Source: JAXDTI01 sp034090045
Lineage (GTDB): Bacteria > Actinomycetota > Actinomycetes > Actinomycetales > Actinomycetaceae
Direction of reading: 5' to 3'
DNA: 64,000 nucleotides
Assembly: GCA_034090045.1 (NCBI GenBank)
Contig: JAXDTI010000001.1
Location: forward strand, 191,481-255,480
The notes under the pieces are model-generated. The model did no database searches, was not told the origin of the DNA, and saw nothing but the letters and a program-made list of their open reading frames with translations. The translations under genes and the position numbers were made by a program. Below are positions 16,655-25,501 of the stretch, in pieces. Numbering within the stretch: the stretch's first letter is position 1; each line of letters opens with the position of its first letter.

Positions 16655-17839
16655 CTACTCGTGGACCCTGAGACTGGAACGTTTACCTGTCAGGAACGGC
16701 TCTATCACGTTCTCCCAACGCGACAGCGCCGAGCCGATCGCCATGTGCATATCCAGGTATTTATAGGTTCCTAAACGACCTCCAAACAGCACATTCGGTT
16801 GTTCAGCGGCAAGTTCGCGATAGTGTTCCAGGCGCTCGCGATCCTCAGCTTTGTTGATCGGATAGTAGGGTTCCTCGCCGCGCACCGCGAAACGCGAATA
16901 CTCCCGCGCGATGACGGTACGGTCGCTCGGGTAGTGCTCGGCACGTTCCGGATGGAAGTGCTTGAACTCGTGGATGCGTGTCCACGGCACGTCACGGTCA
17001 CCGTAATTCATGACCGAAGTGCCCTGGAAATCTCCGGTTTTGAGAACCTCCAACTCCAGGTCGATGGTGCGCCACCCCAGGTCGCCGGCACTGTAGCCGA
17101 AATACTCATCTATGGGGCCGGTATAGACAACCGGCACCGAACCGACCGCGGCATCACGACTGAGTGGGTGACTGGGATCCATGAAATCCACGCCCAAACG
17201 CACATCAATGTTTGGGCTGTCCACCATGCGTTTCAGCCACGCGGTGTAGCCATCGACCGGCAGCCCCTCCCAGGTGTCGTTGAAGTAGCGGTTGTCGTAG
17301 TTGTAGCGCACCGGCAGCCGCGAAATAATCGAGGCGGGTAGCTCCGCCGGATCGGTCTGCCACTGCTTAGCCGTGTAACCTTCAAAAAACGCTTCGAACA
17401 GTGGTCGTCCCACCAGCGAAATCCCTTTCGTCTGGAAGTTTGTGTTCGCGTTCATGCCCTCAACCTCTGCGGCTTGCTCCTTGATGAGTGCGCGTGCCTC
17501 ATCGGGTGTATAGGCAGCCTTGAAAAACTGGTTGATGGTGCCGAGATTCATCGGCATCGGATACACCACGCCGCCCACATTCGTGTAGACATGATGAACA
17601 TAGGGGGTAAAGGCCGTGAAACGGTTTACATATTCCCAGACTTTCGCATTCGAAGTGTGGAATAAGTGTGCCCCGTATTTATGCACTTCAATGCCGGTTT
17701 TAGGGTCAGGTTCGGAATAGGCGTTACCGCCGATATGGTTGCGGCGATCAATCATGGTCACGTGATATCCGGCGTGGGCGGCGCGCTCGGCGATGGTGAG
17801 ACCGAACAGACCGGTACCAACTATCAAGAGATCTGTCAT
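16655..17839 (-). CDS. glf: UDP-galactopyranose mutase
   Basis: About 394 residues. This flavoenzyme converts UDP-galactopyranose to UDP-galactofuranose for cell-surface galactan. It has the dinucleotide-binding N-terminus DLLIVGTGLFGLTIAERA, HKYGAHLFHTSNAKVWEYVN (active-site His region), EGYTAKQWQTDP, IDEYFGYSAGDLGWR and YYPINKAEDRE, and ends with RLGTYKYLDMHMAIGSAL. The frame is open back to a GTG at 17869. The family N-terminus suggests the ATG at 17839, but the ribosome-binding site (GAGGA) sits very close to it, so the start is not certain. Confidence 0.93.
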   Translation of the reverse strand: MTDLLIVGTGLFGLTIAERAAHAGYHVTMIDRRNHIGGNAYSEPDPKTGIEVHKYGAHLFHTSNAKVWEYVNRFTAFTPYVHHVYTNVGGVVYPMPMNLGTINQFFKAAYTPDEARALIKEQAAEVEGMNANTNFQTKGISLVGRPLFEAFFEGYTAKQWQTDPAELPASIISRLPVRYNYDNRYFNDTWEGLPVDGYTAWLKRMVDSPNIDVRLGVDFMDPSHPLSRDAAVGSVPVVYTGPIDEYFGYSAGDLGWRTIDLELEVLKTGDFQGTSVMNYGDRDVPWTRIHEFKHFHPERAEHYPSDRTVIAREYSRFAVRGEEPYYPINKAEDRERLEHYRELAAEQPNVLFGGRLGTYKYLDMHMAIGSALSRWENVIEPFLTGKRSSLRVHE

Positions 17840-17928
17840 GTCCTCTATTGTCTCACGACCCAGGTTCACAGAGAATGCTTCCTGTCAGATAGCTGTATCG
17901 TGACCGACCGTTGATGGAGAATAGTGGC

Positions 17929-18228
17929 ATGGATGAACTCCTCAAAGAACTGCAAGTTTTTCGTGATGCCCGTGACTGGATGCGTTTTCACACGCCCGAT
18001 AACCTGGCGCGTTCAGTGGCGATTGAGGCAGGAGAGTTACTGGAGTGTTTCCAGTGGGAGCCGCAGTGTTTCGACCGCGAGCGGGTGGTCGATGAGTTGG
18101 CGGATGTGTTTACTTACTGCTGTTTTTTGGCGTTGCGTCTCGGGGTTTCTCCCGATCAGATTATTCGAGAGAAGCTGCAGGTAACTGCGGTTAAGTATCC
18201 GGAGGGTACCGCCCTTAATAACCGTTAG
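17929..18228 (+). CDS. MazG-like nucleotide pyrophosphohydrolase
   Basis: About 99 residues. The MazG/all-alpha NTP pyrophosphatase metal site is visible: SVAIEAGELLECFQWE gives the ExxE pair, and VVDELADVFTYCCFLALRL gives ExxD. The C-terminus KLQVTAVKYPEGT is family-like. These small enzymes hydrolyse non-canonical NTPs or limit (p)ppGpp/dNTP levels. The ATG at 17929, preceded by GGAG, fits better than the upstream in-frame start at 17911. Convergent with rraA. Confidence 0.8.
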   Translation: MDELLKELQVFRDARDWMRFHTPDNLARSVAIEAGELLECFQWEPQCFDRERVVDELADVFTYCCFLALRLGVSPDQIIREKLQVTAVKYPEGTALNNR

Positions 18229-18270
18229 TCAGGCGGGGGGAGGAGTGCTTGTGATCGGTTTGGTGGTCTA

Positions 18271-18750
18271 TTAAGGCAGCAGCACCACTCCGTCTGCGTC
18301 GGCGTGTAGCACGTCACCAGGGTTGAAGGTGACGCCGCCGAAGCTGACTGGCACATCTACCTCTCCGGCACGGTCTTTTGTGGATTTTCTGGGAGAGGTG
18401 CCGAGTGCCTTTACCCCGAGTTCCAGGGTGCCGATTTCTGCACTGTCTCGGATCGCGCCATTAATAACCAGTCCTGACCAGCCATTTTTTACGGCTGCGG
18501 CGGCTATCATGTCACCGGTGAGCGCCGAATAGAACTCGCCGCCACCGTCAATCACCAGCACGCAGCCCTCCCCGGGACTGTTCAAGAGCTGTTTAATCAG
18601 GCCGTTATCGCGGCGGCATTTTACGGTACGAACCGTGCCGGCAAACGCTTTATGACCACCATAGTTTCGGAATTGGGTTTCGCAGTAGCGCAGGTCATCC
18701 AGGTACTGGTCGGCGAGGTCCACGGTCGGGATCGGTGTGATTTGAGTCAT
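18271..18750 (-). CDS. rraA: RraA family protein
   Basis: 159 residues, the full family length. The core contains GCVLVIDGGGEFYSALTGD, GLVINGAIRDSAEIGTLELGVKALG, VDVPVSFGGVTFNPGDVLHADADGVVLLP. In E. coli RraA binds and inhibits RNase E. Many homologues are instead 4-hydroxy-4-methyl-2-oxoglutarate aldolase-like, and GAIRD is the shared active-site segment, so the name is by homology and the role is open. TATATT lies exactly six bases before the ATG, suggesting leaderless expression. Confidence 0.88.
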   Translation of the reverse strand: MTQITPIPTVDLADQYLDDLRYCETQFRNYGGHKAFAGTVRTVKCRRDNGLIKQLLNSPGEGCVLVIDGGGEFYSALTGDMIAAAAVKNGWSGLVINGAIRDSAEIGTLELGVKALGTSPRKSTKDRAGEVDVPVSFGGVTFNPGDVLHADADGVVLLP

Positions 18751-18756
18751 AGTTCC

Positions 18757-18762
18757 AATATA
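18757..18762 (-). promoter_or_regulatory. -10 box TATATT, leaderless promoter of rraA
   Basis: On the minus strand TATATT is separated from the rraA ATG by exactly six bases. Confidence 0.6.
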
Positions 18763-18862
18763 TAGGACTAAATAGGATGGTGGCTGTCACCGGCTCTCCA
18801 CGCGCGGTGAGGGAACAGCCCTGGTAGGTTGTATCTCGACTGGCTTCGAGAGGAGAAGAAGA

Positions 18863-19063
18863 ATGGTACACGAGAGTTTGCCGATGGCGGGAGCTGCGGG
18901 TAACGCTGGCGGTTGCGGCTGTGGTGGCGCAGGTCACCGGGGTGTGAGCGACAATGTGGAGATTCGGCGCGCCTGGCACGGTCTCAAGGCAGCGGTTATG
19001 CATAGTGAGAAGACACCCGAAGAGGTCATCGAGGTGTTGAATAGCGTCGCGGAGCAGCTCTGA
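18863..19063 (+). CDS. small Cys/Gly-motif protein, unknown
   Basis: 66 residues with a good ribosome-binding site (GAGAGGAGAAG) close to the ATG. The N-terminal part contains NAGGCGCGGAGHRG (two cysteines separated by one glycine, plus a histidine), which could bind a metal. The rest is a helical segment (RRAWHGLKAAVM, TPEEVIEVLNSVAEQL). No family is recognised. It lies between rraA, which is divergent, and nadE, 31 bases downstream, which has its own promoter-like -10 box. Coding potential is supported mainly by the ribosome-binding site and sensible composition. Confidence 0.6.
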   Translation: MVHESLPMAGAAGNAGGCGCGGAGHRGVSDNVEIRRAWHGLKAAVMHSEKTPEEVIEVLNSVAEQL

Positions 19064-19082
19064 AAACAGCGGGGACCGCTAC

Positions 19083-19088
19083 TAGACT
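19083..19088 (+). promoter_or_regulatory. -10 box TAGACT, leaderless promoter of nadE
   Basis: TAGACT ends exactly six bases before the nadE ATG, with no Shine-Dalgarno between. Confidence 0.6.
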
Positions 19089-19094
19089 GGTTTC

Positions 19095-19916
19095 ATGCGT
19101 GAACTACAGCGAGAAATAATCGCCGAGCTAGGTGTTCGTCCCGAGATTGACCCGGCAGCGGAGGTGCAGCGCCGAATTAGGTTCCTGATTGACTATCTGC
19201 GCGCCTCCCACGCGAAAGGTTTTGTGCTCGGCATCTCCGGCGGTGTCGATTCCACCCTGGCCGGGCGGCTGTGCCAATTGGCGGTCGAGCAGGCTCGCCT
19301 GGAGGGCACCGAATCCCGGTTCATTGCGATACGACTGCCCCACAATGTGCAAGCCGACGAGGCAGATGCGCAGGCCGCACTGGGTTTTATTCGGCCGGAC
19401 GAGACCTATACTTTCAATATCGGGGAGGCGACGGCGGCACTGTCGAAAGAGTTTAAGCGAGCCACCGGCACCGAAATCACCGATTTCACCCGGGGGAACA
19501 TGAAAGCAAGGTTACGGATGATCGCTCAATTTGCGGTTGCCGGGGATGCCGAGATGCTGGTGGTGGGCACCGATCATGCGGCTGAGGCAGTGACTGGTTT
19601 TTATACCAAGTTTGGGGATGGTGCCGCTGACCTCACCCCGCTCAGTGGCTTAAATAAGCGACAGGTGAGGGCGATTTGTGCCGAGTTGGGTGCCCCGGAA
19701 TCGCTTTGGGGAAAGGTTCCAACCGCGGACCTGTTAGATGCCCGACCGGGACGCACAGACGAGGATGAGCTGGGGCTCAGCTATGACCAGATTGACGATT
19801 ATTTGGAGAGGCGCGAGGTGCCGGAGCCGGTGGCCGACCTCATAGAGGAGTATTTTTTGCGTTCCCGCCATAAGCGACACCTGCCCCCCAACCCCACCGA
19901 CACCTGGTGGCGTTAA
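19095..19916 (+). CDS. nadE: NAD+ synthetase, ammonia-dependent type
   Basis: 273 residues. NadE adenylates nicotinic acid adenine dinucleotide and amidates it to NAD+. The PP-loop ATP-binding motif is LGISGGVDSTLAGRL at about residues 48-62. Other conserved parts are NMKARLRMIAQFAVAG, VVGTDHAAEAVTGFYTKFGDGAADLTPLSGL and KVPTADLLDARPGRTDEDELGLSYD. There is no N-terminal glutaminase domain, so it should use free ammonia. Its TAA stop overlaps the -10-like TAAACT of the following helicase gene. Confidence 0.95.
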   Translation: MRELQREIIAELGVRPEIDPAAEVQRRIRFLIDYLRASHAKGFVLGISGGVDSTLAGRLCQLAVEQARLEGTESRFIAIRLPHNVQADEADAQAALGFIRPDETYTFNIGEATAALSKEFKRATGTEITDFTRGNMKARLRMIAQFAVAGDAEMLVVGTDHAAEAVTGFYTKFGDGAADLTPLSGLNKRQVRAICAELGAPESLWGKVPTADLLDARPGRTDEDELGLSYDQIDDYLERREVPEPVADLIEEYFLRSRHKRHLPPNPTDTWWR

Positions 19917-19919
19917 ACT
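19914..19919 (+). promoter_or_regulatory. possible -10 box TAAACT of the helicase, overlapping the nadE stop
   Basis: TAAACT contains the nadE TAA stop codon and ends eight bases before the ATG at 19928. That ATG has no Shine-Dalgarno. Confidence 0.4.
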
Positions 19920-19927
19920 GCAGTGTC

Positions 19928-22282
19928 ATGAATCCGTGGGGCGGGGGTGACGTTTACGGACGGCTGCTGGGCGAGTTACGGGCACTACCTGATTTCGCCG
20001 GCGAGGTGAGTGTTCCGGCGCGCGCGGCCCGCTACCGGGATTATCCACTTTGGGTGCTACCGACTGTTCGGGAGGCTTTCGGATGGCAACAACTCTATTC
20101 TCACCAGGCAGAATGCGCCGAAGCCCTACATTCTGGTGAGGATGCGATACTCACCACCGGCACCGGTTCGGGCAAATCAGCGGCTGCGTGGCTTGAATAC
20201 TTAAACGCTGCCGCAACCTATACCGCTAAAGCGCGGGAGGTGGGGGTAGCACTTGCGGAGGCGAAACCTACCGCGCTGTACCTGGCACCGACAAAGGCAC
20301 TGGCTCGTGACCAGCTACATGCCCTCCAAAACTGGATAAACCGTGCCGGCTTGGATATTTCTATAGGCACCGCGGATGGGGATACCGACGCGGAGGCGAA
20401 ACGCTGGGTTAGTTCCCGCGCTGACGTGGTGTTCACGAACCCCGATTATCTGCATTATGTGCTTCTTAGGCAGGCAGATAAGTGGCGGCATCTGTTTCGT
20501 GGGTTGCATCTGATAGTGCTCGATGAGTTGCATTATTGGCATGGCCTACAGGGTGCCCATATCGCGCTTGTGCTCCGCAGGCTGCTCCGAGTCGCGGCGC
20601 AGACTGGTGCAAACCCGCAGGTAGTGATGCTTTCTGCTACTGCCGGTTCGCTCACAGGTGCCGGCACAAATGCTTTTACTGGCAGGGCGTGTAGCGTCGT
20701 AGCAGCGGACGGTTCACCAGCGGGTGAACACACCTATCTGGTGGTGAATCCCGCAACCCGCAACGCTGGCACAGATTCGGAAACTCCCGGTTCTTCCTTG
20801 GCGGCTGCCGCGAGGGTAACTGCCCGCTCGATGTTTCTGGGGGCGAAAGTTCTGGCATTTGCTGGTTCGCGAAATGGCGTGGAGGCGCTCAGTTCGATGA
20901 CTCGCGAGTTTTTAGGTGACTTAGACCCGGTGTTAGTGGGTAAGATGGCTGGCTACCGCGGTGGTTATTTGCCTCGGGAACGCAAAGAATTGGAGCAGGC
21001 TTTTCGCAGCGGCGCGTTGCGGGGGTTGGCTTCTACCTCGGCGCTGGAACTCGGTATTGATATTCCTAACCTCGATATGACCTTGACCTGCGCTTGGCCG
21101 GGCAGTCGTGCATCTTTTCGGCAACAATCCGGGCGAGCTGGACGTGGTGAACAGCAGGGAATTTCGGTGTTCGTTCCCGCCGAGAATCCCCTGGATCACT
21201 ATTACGCAGCCGATCTGCAACGCATTTTGGCAGAACCAGAGACCACAGTTTTCGATGTGCACAACCCGAATGTGCTGCTCCCGCACCTGTGTACCGCGGC
21301 CGCCGAGTCGCCTCTGACCCGCAGTGATATCGGTGTTTTTGGTTTGGGTTCTACACGGGTTTTTGATGAGTTGACGCAAGCCGGGTGGCTGCGCCGGCGC
21401 CTGCGCGCCGGCGAGGACACCTGGTATTGGAATCTCGATCGTGGCGAGAACCCGTGGGACGATATTGATATTCGTGGCGGTGGCGAGCAGGTACAGATTA
21501 TCGTGGCAGACACCGGCGAGGTTTTGGGTTTCGCAGATGCTACACGTGCCGACTACACACTGCATCGTGACGCGATCTATGTGCATCAGGGACGAGTTTG
21601 GCAGGTTCGTGAGCGCGACGAGCGGGTAGCCATGGTGACTCCGGGGCCGACCATGTTGCGTACTCGCCCTTGGGATGAGAAACAAATCAGGATCCTCAAA
21701 GTCTCAGAATCCCGCGTGTTTGCTGGTGGCGAGTTATTTACTGGTGAAGTTGAGGTGCTTTCTCGGGTGATCGGTTACGACCTGGTTCGGCTACCCGGTG
21801 CAGAGTTCGTTTCTTCACATCCCCTTCAGTTGCCGACCCGCATCCTGCGCACCCACGCGACCTGGTTCACTATTGACGATGTGCTGCTGGAAGAGTTGGG
21901 TGTGAATCGCGATAACCAGGCGGGGGCTTTACACGCTGCCGAACACGCGAGCATCGCACTGTTGCCGATGCTGATCAGTTGCGACCGCTGGGATTTGGGT
22001 GGGCTCTCGGTTCCGCTGCATCAACAAACCGATGCGCCAACGGTGTTCGTCTATGACGGTTTGAGCGGTGGGACAGGTTTCAGTGAACACGGTTTCACCT
22101 TAGCTGCCGAGTGGTATGAGGCCACTCACCGAACCGTAGCGGAATGTGATTGCGATACCGGATGTCCACGGTGCATACAGTCCCCGAAATGCGGAAACAA
22201 TAATAAATCGCTTTCTAAAACCGATGCTGTGGCACTCCTGAATCACCTGCGCATTGCCCTTAACAGCGCACCTGAAACGTAG
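19928..22282 (+). CDS. DEAD/DEAH-box helicase with C-terminal DUF1998 (MrfA/YprA-like)
   Basis: About 784 residues. RecA domain 1 has a Q-motif-like YSHQAECAEAL, Walker A TTGTGSGKSAAAWLEYL (about 76), VVFTNPDYLHY and the DELH box VLDELHYWHG (about 198). Domain 2 has GGYLPRERKELEQAFRSG, STSALELGIDIPNLD and SFRQQSGRAGR (motif VI). The C-terminal DUF1998 domain contains a four-cysteine cluster (CDCDTGCPRCIQSPKC, about 738-755). In Bacillus MrfA works with the exonuclease MrfB in mitomycin repair. In actinobacteria this helicase sits beside Tad genes, as here. The start at 19928 is preferred over a GTG at 19907. Confidence 0.88.
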   Translation: MNPWGGGDVYGRLLGELRALPDFAGEVSVPARAARYRDYPLWVLPTVREAFGWQQLYSHQAECAEALHSGEDAILTTGTGSGKSAAAWLEYLNAAATYTAKAREVGVALAEAKPTALYLAPTKALARDQLHALQNWINRAGLDISIGTADGDTDAEAKRWVSSRADVVFTNPDYLHYVLLRQADKWRHLFRGLHLIVLDELHYWHGLQGAHIALVLRRLLRVAAQTGANPQVVMLSATAGSLTGAGTNAFTGRACSVVAADGSPAGEHTYLVVNPATRNAGTDSETPGSSLAAAARVTARSMFLGAKVLAFAGSRNGVEALSSMTREFLGDLDPVLVGKMAGYRGGYLPRERKELEQAFRSGALRGLASTSALELGIDIPNLDMTLTCAWPGSRASFRQQSGRAGRGEQQGISVFVPAENPLDHYYAADLQRILAEPETTVFDVHNPNVLLPHLCTAAAESPLTRSDIGVFGLGSTRVFDELTQAGWLRRRLRAGEDTWYWNLDRGENPWDDIDIRGGGEQVQIIVADTGEVLGFADATRADYTLHRDAIYVHQGRVWQVRERDERVAMVTPGPTMLRTRPWDEKQIRILKVSESRVFAGGELFTGEVEVLSRVIGYDLVRLPGAEFVSSHPLQLPTRILRTHATWFTIDDVLLEELGVNRDNQAGALHAAEHASIALLPMLISCDRWDLGGLSVPLHQQTDAPTVFVYDGLSGGTGFSEHGFTLAAEWYEATHRTVAECDCDTGCPRCIQSPKCGNNNKSLSKTDAVALLNHLRIALNSAPET

Positions 22283-22283
22283 T

Positions 22284-22634
22284 TTAGGGGGAACGTAGGG
22301 TGGCTTGGGCTTTAGCTGAGGCTGAAAGTACGCCACGAGTTACACGGGCAGTATAGGTAACTTCTATCCCGGAAACAGCACACTCAACACGCTGAGCACC
22401 GAAACGGGCAGCAGCTTCATCCGCCACCTCACAGGGGTCACCGAGCGCATAGCCCACCAGGGTTCCGGCACCCGCGAGAGCAGCCATGTCCGCTGCGGAC
22501 TGAGCCCTGGAACGCATCACAACCTGCTCACCTAAACTCAAAACAACCAGCGATAACATTACAGCAAAGGTGACTATGGATACAGCCATGACGCTCGCTG
22601 AACCGTGTTCCAAACTCCATACCCGCTGGCTCAC
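22284..22634 (-). CDS. Tad-locus TadE/F-like protein of the helicase neighbourhood (Rv3654c-like)
   Basis: About 116 residues. The N-terminal part HGSASVMAVSIVTFAVML is a pseudopilin-like membrane helix. It is followed by RSRAQSAADMAALAGAGTLVGY, the conserved segment of the helicase/secretion-neighbourhood TadE-like family, and two cysteines. It should be a minor pilin or assembly component of a Flp/Tad pilus. The frame opens further upstream, but a GTG at 22634 overlaps the TGA of the preceding gene (GTGA), which sets the start. It ends two bases from the convergent helicase gene. Confidence 0.8.
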   Translation of the reverse strand: MSQRVWSLEHGSASVMAVSIVTFAVMLSLVVLSLGEQVVMRSRAQSAADMAALAGAGTLVGYALGDPCEVADEAAARFGAQRVECAVSGIEVTYTARVTRGVLSASAKAQATLRSP

Positions 22635-22936
22635 AGAGGCTCCCTGAGAGCACTCGCGGAACAGGTCAATTCCGGTAACCAGCCGGGCAGGCGAACACGC
22701 GCACGGGCATCCACCCACTGACCATCACGGTTCACGGATACGGCGATTCCGCGGTCAAAACCCGGTGTCTCGACACCGATTGCTGCGGCACGCGCAGAAA
22801 CCCGGGCGGCGTCACAAGCTGAAACCTGTAAAGCAGCGGCACCACCAACCCCGGCAACCAAAAGTGTGACCGCGATGATAGCTGGCAAGGCAAGAGCAAA
22901 CTCCACTGTCACCATGCCGTTTTCACCCCTACTCAC
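22631..22936 (-). CDS. TadE-like minor pilin
   Basis: 101 residues. The N-terminus GENGMVTVEFALALPAIIAV is the classical TadE prepilin-like segment, with Glu at the fifth position of the hydrophobic stretch. The remainder is an exported domain with two cysteines (SACDAARVS and LTCSASAL). It overlaps both neighbours by four bases (ATGA/GTGA), so DUF4244 pilin, TadE-like and TadF-like genes form one translationally coupled unit. Confidence 0.85.
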   Translation of the reverse strand: MSRGENGMVTVEFALALPAIIAVTLLVAGVGGAAALQVSACDAARVSARAAAIGVETPGFDRGIAVSVNRDGQWVDARARVRLPGWLPELTCSASALREPL

Positions 22937-23139
22937 CCAGCTAAAGCTTTCTGGATCAGTTCAGTAAGCGCAGTTTTTATAGCGCCACCTTTAACCACTA
23001 CCATCAACACTCCGGCGAAAGCGGCGGCCGCTAGGGTGCCTATCGCATATTCCGCGGTCGCCATGCCCTCTTCACCCCCGGTTAGCTTCACCAGTTCTGT
23101 ATGCAATCTGACCTGCAATGCCAATAATTTTTCTGTCAT
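22933..23139 (-). CDS. Flp-type pilin, DUF4244 family
   Basis: 68 residues. A short hydrophilic leader is followed by GEEGMATAEYAIGTLAAAAF, the cleavage/assembly motif of DUF4244 small pilins (Rv3656c-like). The predicted prepilin cleavage site lies at the glycine before MATAEY. It is probably the major subunit of the pilus built by the Tad proteins in this window. It is the first gene of a three-gene minus-strand unit, with an AAGGAGC-type site before the ATG. It is separated from the tadABC genes by ddh, which lies on the opposite strand. Confidence 0.85.
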   Translation of the reverse strand: MTEKLLALQVRLHTELVKLTGGEEGMATAEYAIGTLAAAAFAGVLMVVVKGGAIKTALTELIQKALAG

Positions 23140-23350
23140 TATTTGCTCCTTGTTTCTGTTCCCGTCACAGCGGTATTGCTGGACGGTATCTCTACAATCC
23201 CGCGGCTCACTATCGAAACAAAATGCAACTATCGGTTCAGGTAATCGCTGTTATATTTACACGTCTGTGGACACCGAGCATCGCTTCGATGTGGGAAAAC
23301 TCTTATATTCTTCGGAAAGTGAGGCTTTGCCGCCTAAACGCAGACTCGCG

Positions 23351-23356
23351 TAGTAT
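23351..23356 (+). promoter_or_regulatory. -10 box TAGTAT, leaderless promoter of ddh
   Basis: TAGTAT ends exactly six bases before the ddh ATG. No Shine-Dalgarno is present. Confidence 0.6.
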
Positions 23357-23362
23357 CGAAGT

Positions 23363-24337
23363 ATGAGTATTCGTGTGGCAATTAATGGTTATGGAAATCT
23401 CGGACGTGGCGTGGAACTGGCGCTGCTTCAAGCTGTGGATCTTGAACCGGTGGTGGTGTTCACTCGCCGCGACCCGGAACAGGTAGAGACTGCCGGCACA
23501 CCGGTAGCTCCGCTCGATCAGATGAGTGAGTGGGCAGATAAGGTCGATATTTGCATCAACTGTGGCGGCAGCGCCACTGATTTGGAGACGCAGACACCTG
23601 CCGCTTTGGAGTTTTTCTCGGTTGTGGATTCTTTCGACACCCACGCGAAAATACCGGAGTTTTTCGAGACCGTAGACCAGGTCGCCCGGAACCGTGACCG
23701 TGCCGCAATCATTTCGACAGGATGGGATCCCGGACTGTTTTCGCTGATGCGTGTGCTGTTTGAGGCGACTTTACCTAATGGTCATGAAGAGACTTTTTGG
23801 GGGCGGGGCGTATCCCAGGGGCACTCTGACGCTATTCGACGTGTCCCCGGCGTGGTTGATGCCCGACAGTACACAGTACCGATCGAGGCTGCGGTAGAGT
23901 CCGCGATCAGCGGAGACGACCGCGAACTGACCCCTCGCGATAAACATCTGCGGGAATGTTTTGTAGTTGCCGAGGAGGGTGCCGACACCGAAGAGATCGA
24001 ACGACAAATCAAAGAAATGCCGAACTATTTCGCCGACTATGACACTACCGTCACTTTTGTTTCTGCCGAGGAACTAGCCGAACAGCATTCCGGGCTGCCT
24101 CACGGCGGTATGGTGATTCGCAATGGAAATACCTCGGAGGATAACAGCGAGACATTGCAATTCCAGCTGCGACTGGACTCGAACCCGGAGTTCACCGGCT
24201 CGGTGCTTACCGCCTACGCCAGAGCACTATACAGGCTTGTCGAAGCAGGTTTCCGTGGAGCTGCTACCGCTTTGGATATTCCGGTTGGGGCTTTGCATCC
24301 GGATTCTGCAGCAGATCTCAGGGCGCACCGACTCTAG
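23363..24337 (+). CDS. ddh: meso-diaminopimelate dehydrogenase
   Basis: 324 residues. It reductively aminates tetrahydrodipicolinate to meso-DAP with NADPH, a one-step branch of lysine/peptidoglycan precursor synthesis. Visible features are the N-terminal Rossmann motif INGYGNLGRGVE, VVVFTRRDPE, SVVDSFDTHAKIPE, IISTGWDPGLFSL and WGRGVSQGHSDAIRRVPGV. It lies on the plus strand between the minus-strand pilin genes and tadC, a position where actinobacterial Tad loci are normally continuous. ddh is patchily distributed among bacteria, so an insertion by transfer is plausible. Confidence 0.93.
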   Translation: MSIRVAINGYGNLGRGVELALLQAVDLEPVVVFTRRDPEQVETAGTPVAPLDQMSEWADKVDICINCGGSATDLETQTPAALEFFSVVDSFDTHAKIPEFFETVDQVARNRDRAAIISTGWDPGLFSLMRVLFEATLPNGHEETFWGRGVSQGHSDAIRRVPGVVDARQYTVPIEAAVESAISGDDRELTPRDKHLRECFVVAEEGADTEEIERQIKEMPNYFADYDTTVTFVSAEELAEQHSGLPHGGMVIRNGNTSEDNSETLQFQLRLDSNPEFTGSVLTAYARALYRLVEAGFRGAATALDIPVGALHPDSAADLRAHRL

Positions 24338-24356
24338 TTTTGAGGAACAGTTCAAC

Positions 24357-24860
24357 TCATAGCGCACCCCCGATAACCGCTGGCACCAGCGACAGCAACA
24401 CGAATGCCGGCAACATACACAACCCCAACGGCATGACCAGGTGAACCGCGAGACGTTGAGCACTTTCGCGAACCCGCCGATGGCGGTCTTCCCGTAGCAT
24501 CCTGCTGTGACGGCTCAGTAAATCTGCCGGTGCTATTCCGCTGAGCCAGGCGGGACGAAGCGCAATAGCCAGCGGGTTCTCTGCACCTCCTGGACACCCG
24601 ACCCAGGCTTCTGACCATTCGCTCCCCAATTGCAAAGACCTCCCTGCCAGGGCATATTCACCAGATGCCCCAGCAATGGACAGTGCGTTGAGAACTCTCG
24701 GTATTCCGGCACCACCGGAGATGCCGGCTGCCGCCAAGTCCAGGACAACGGCGATATCTACGGGTATCGCGGCTGAATGGCTGCGAGTTGCGGGTATTTC
24801 TTTCACGATCCATGGCGAACTCGCACAGATTAACGCAACAAACATCACTGCCGAGTTCAT
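24357..24860 (-). CDS. tadC: TadC-like inner-membrane platform protein
   Basis: 167 residues with hydrophobic helices at both ends and the type II secretion F-type segment ARSHSAAIPVDIAVVLDLAA. ESAQRLAVHLVMPLGLCMLP near the C-terminus is the typical end of T2SSF proteins. Actinobacterial TadC proteins are about this short. Its ATG overlaps the stop of tadB by four bases. It is the last gene of the ssd-tadA-tadB-tadC block and converges on ddh. Confidence 0.78.
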   Translation of the reverse strand: MNSAVMFVALICASSPWIVKEIPATRSHSAAIPVDIAVVLDLAAAGISGGAGIPRVLNALSIAGASGEYALAGRSLQLGSEWSEAWVGCPGGAENPLAIALRPAWLSGIAPADLLSRHSRMLREDRHRRVRESAQRLAVHLVMPLGLCMLPAFVLLSLVPAVIGGAL

Positions 24861-25501
24861 GACGAAGCCCTATCAACTAAGATCTTCATCCATAAGGCTC
24901 CTGCAAGCATAAACACAACTCCTAGTGCTCCCGCGAAAGTACCAATACCACCATCTGTCACCACCTGGAACGAGTTGGCACCCAAAAGTTCACTACCCAG
25001 CAGGCCAACTATCGGCACAATAGCGAGCAACCTTGCTGAAGCCTTCGGCCCAGCAAAGGCGAGACGCCTTTCAGCTGCTTCTTCACTGGCATCCTGGACA
25101 CCACGCGCTATCTGCTCCAATACATTCACTAACGGGGCACCTACCGCCTCCGAAAATTTGATGGCGGCCTCCAGGTTCGTTCGTAACTGTGCATCAGCGA
25201 TACCGGCAAAACTTATTCTCTCGCCCACTCCGGGACGCGGCGGGGGCACTCCGTGTGCGATTAAGGTCTCTTCAACAGCGGATTCCGTACTGGCTCCAGT
25301 GTTTAATCTGGCAGCTATTTCTGCTATCAGCAGCTCTGGAGACAGTTGTTCTTTGCGTCTGCCAATCCTGGGGAAACGGGAAATGAGACGAGTGAGGAGC
25401 ACGCGAGCGCTCTTCACATGCCGAGGCTCTCTCCTGCCGAATCCAGCAAGTATTCCGAGAACACCAAAACAAATCGCAACCATCAGAGCATTTATACTCA
25501 T
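24857..25501 (-). CDS. tadB: TadB-like inner-membrane platform protein
   Basis: 214 residues. An N-terminal membrane helix (INALMVAICFGVLGILAGF) is followed by a cytoplasmic T2SSF domain (LIAEIAARLNTGASTESAVE, NLEAAIKFSEAVGAPLVNVL) and two C-terminal helices (RLLAIVPIVGLLGSELLG and GTFAGALGVVFMLAGAL). Overlaps with tadA and tadC indicate one operon. Together with TadC it should form the platform of the pilus machine. Confidence 0.8.
   Translation of the reverse strand: MSINALMVAICFGVLGILAGFGRREPRHVKSARVLLTRLISRFPRIGRRKEQLSPELLIAEIAARLNTGASTESAVEETLIAHGVPPPRPGVGERISFAGIADAQLRTNLEAAIKFSEAVGAPLVNVLEQIARGVQDASEEAAERRLAFAGPKASARLLAIVPIVGLLGSELLGANSFQVVTDGGIGTFAGALGVVFMLAGALWMKILVDRASS

Noticed and set aside
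20933..21685. 250-codon frame opposite the helicase
   Set aside because: Antisense to conserved helicase motifs, with no family features.
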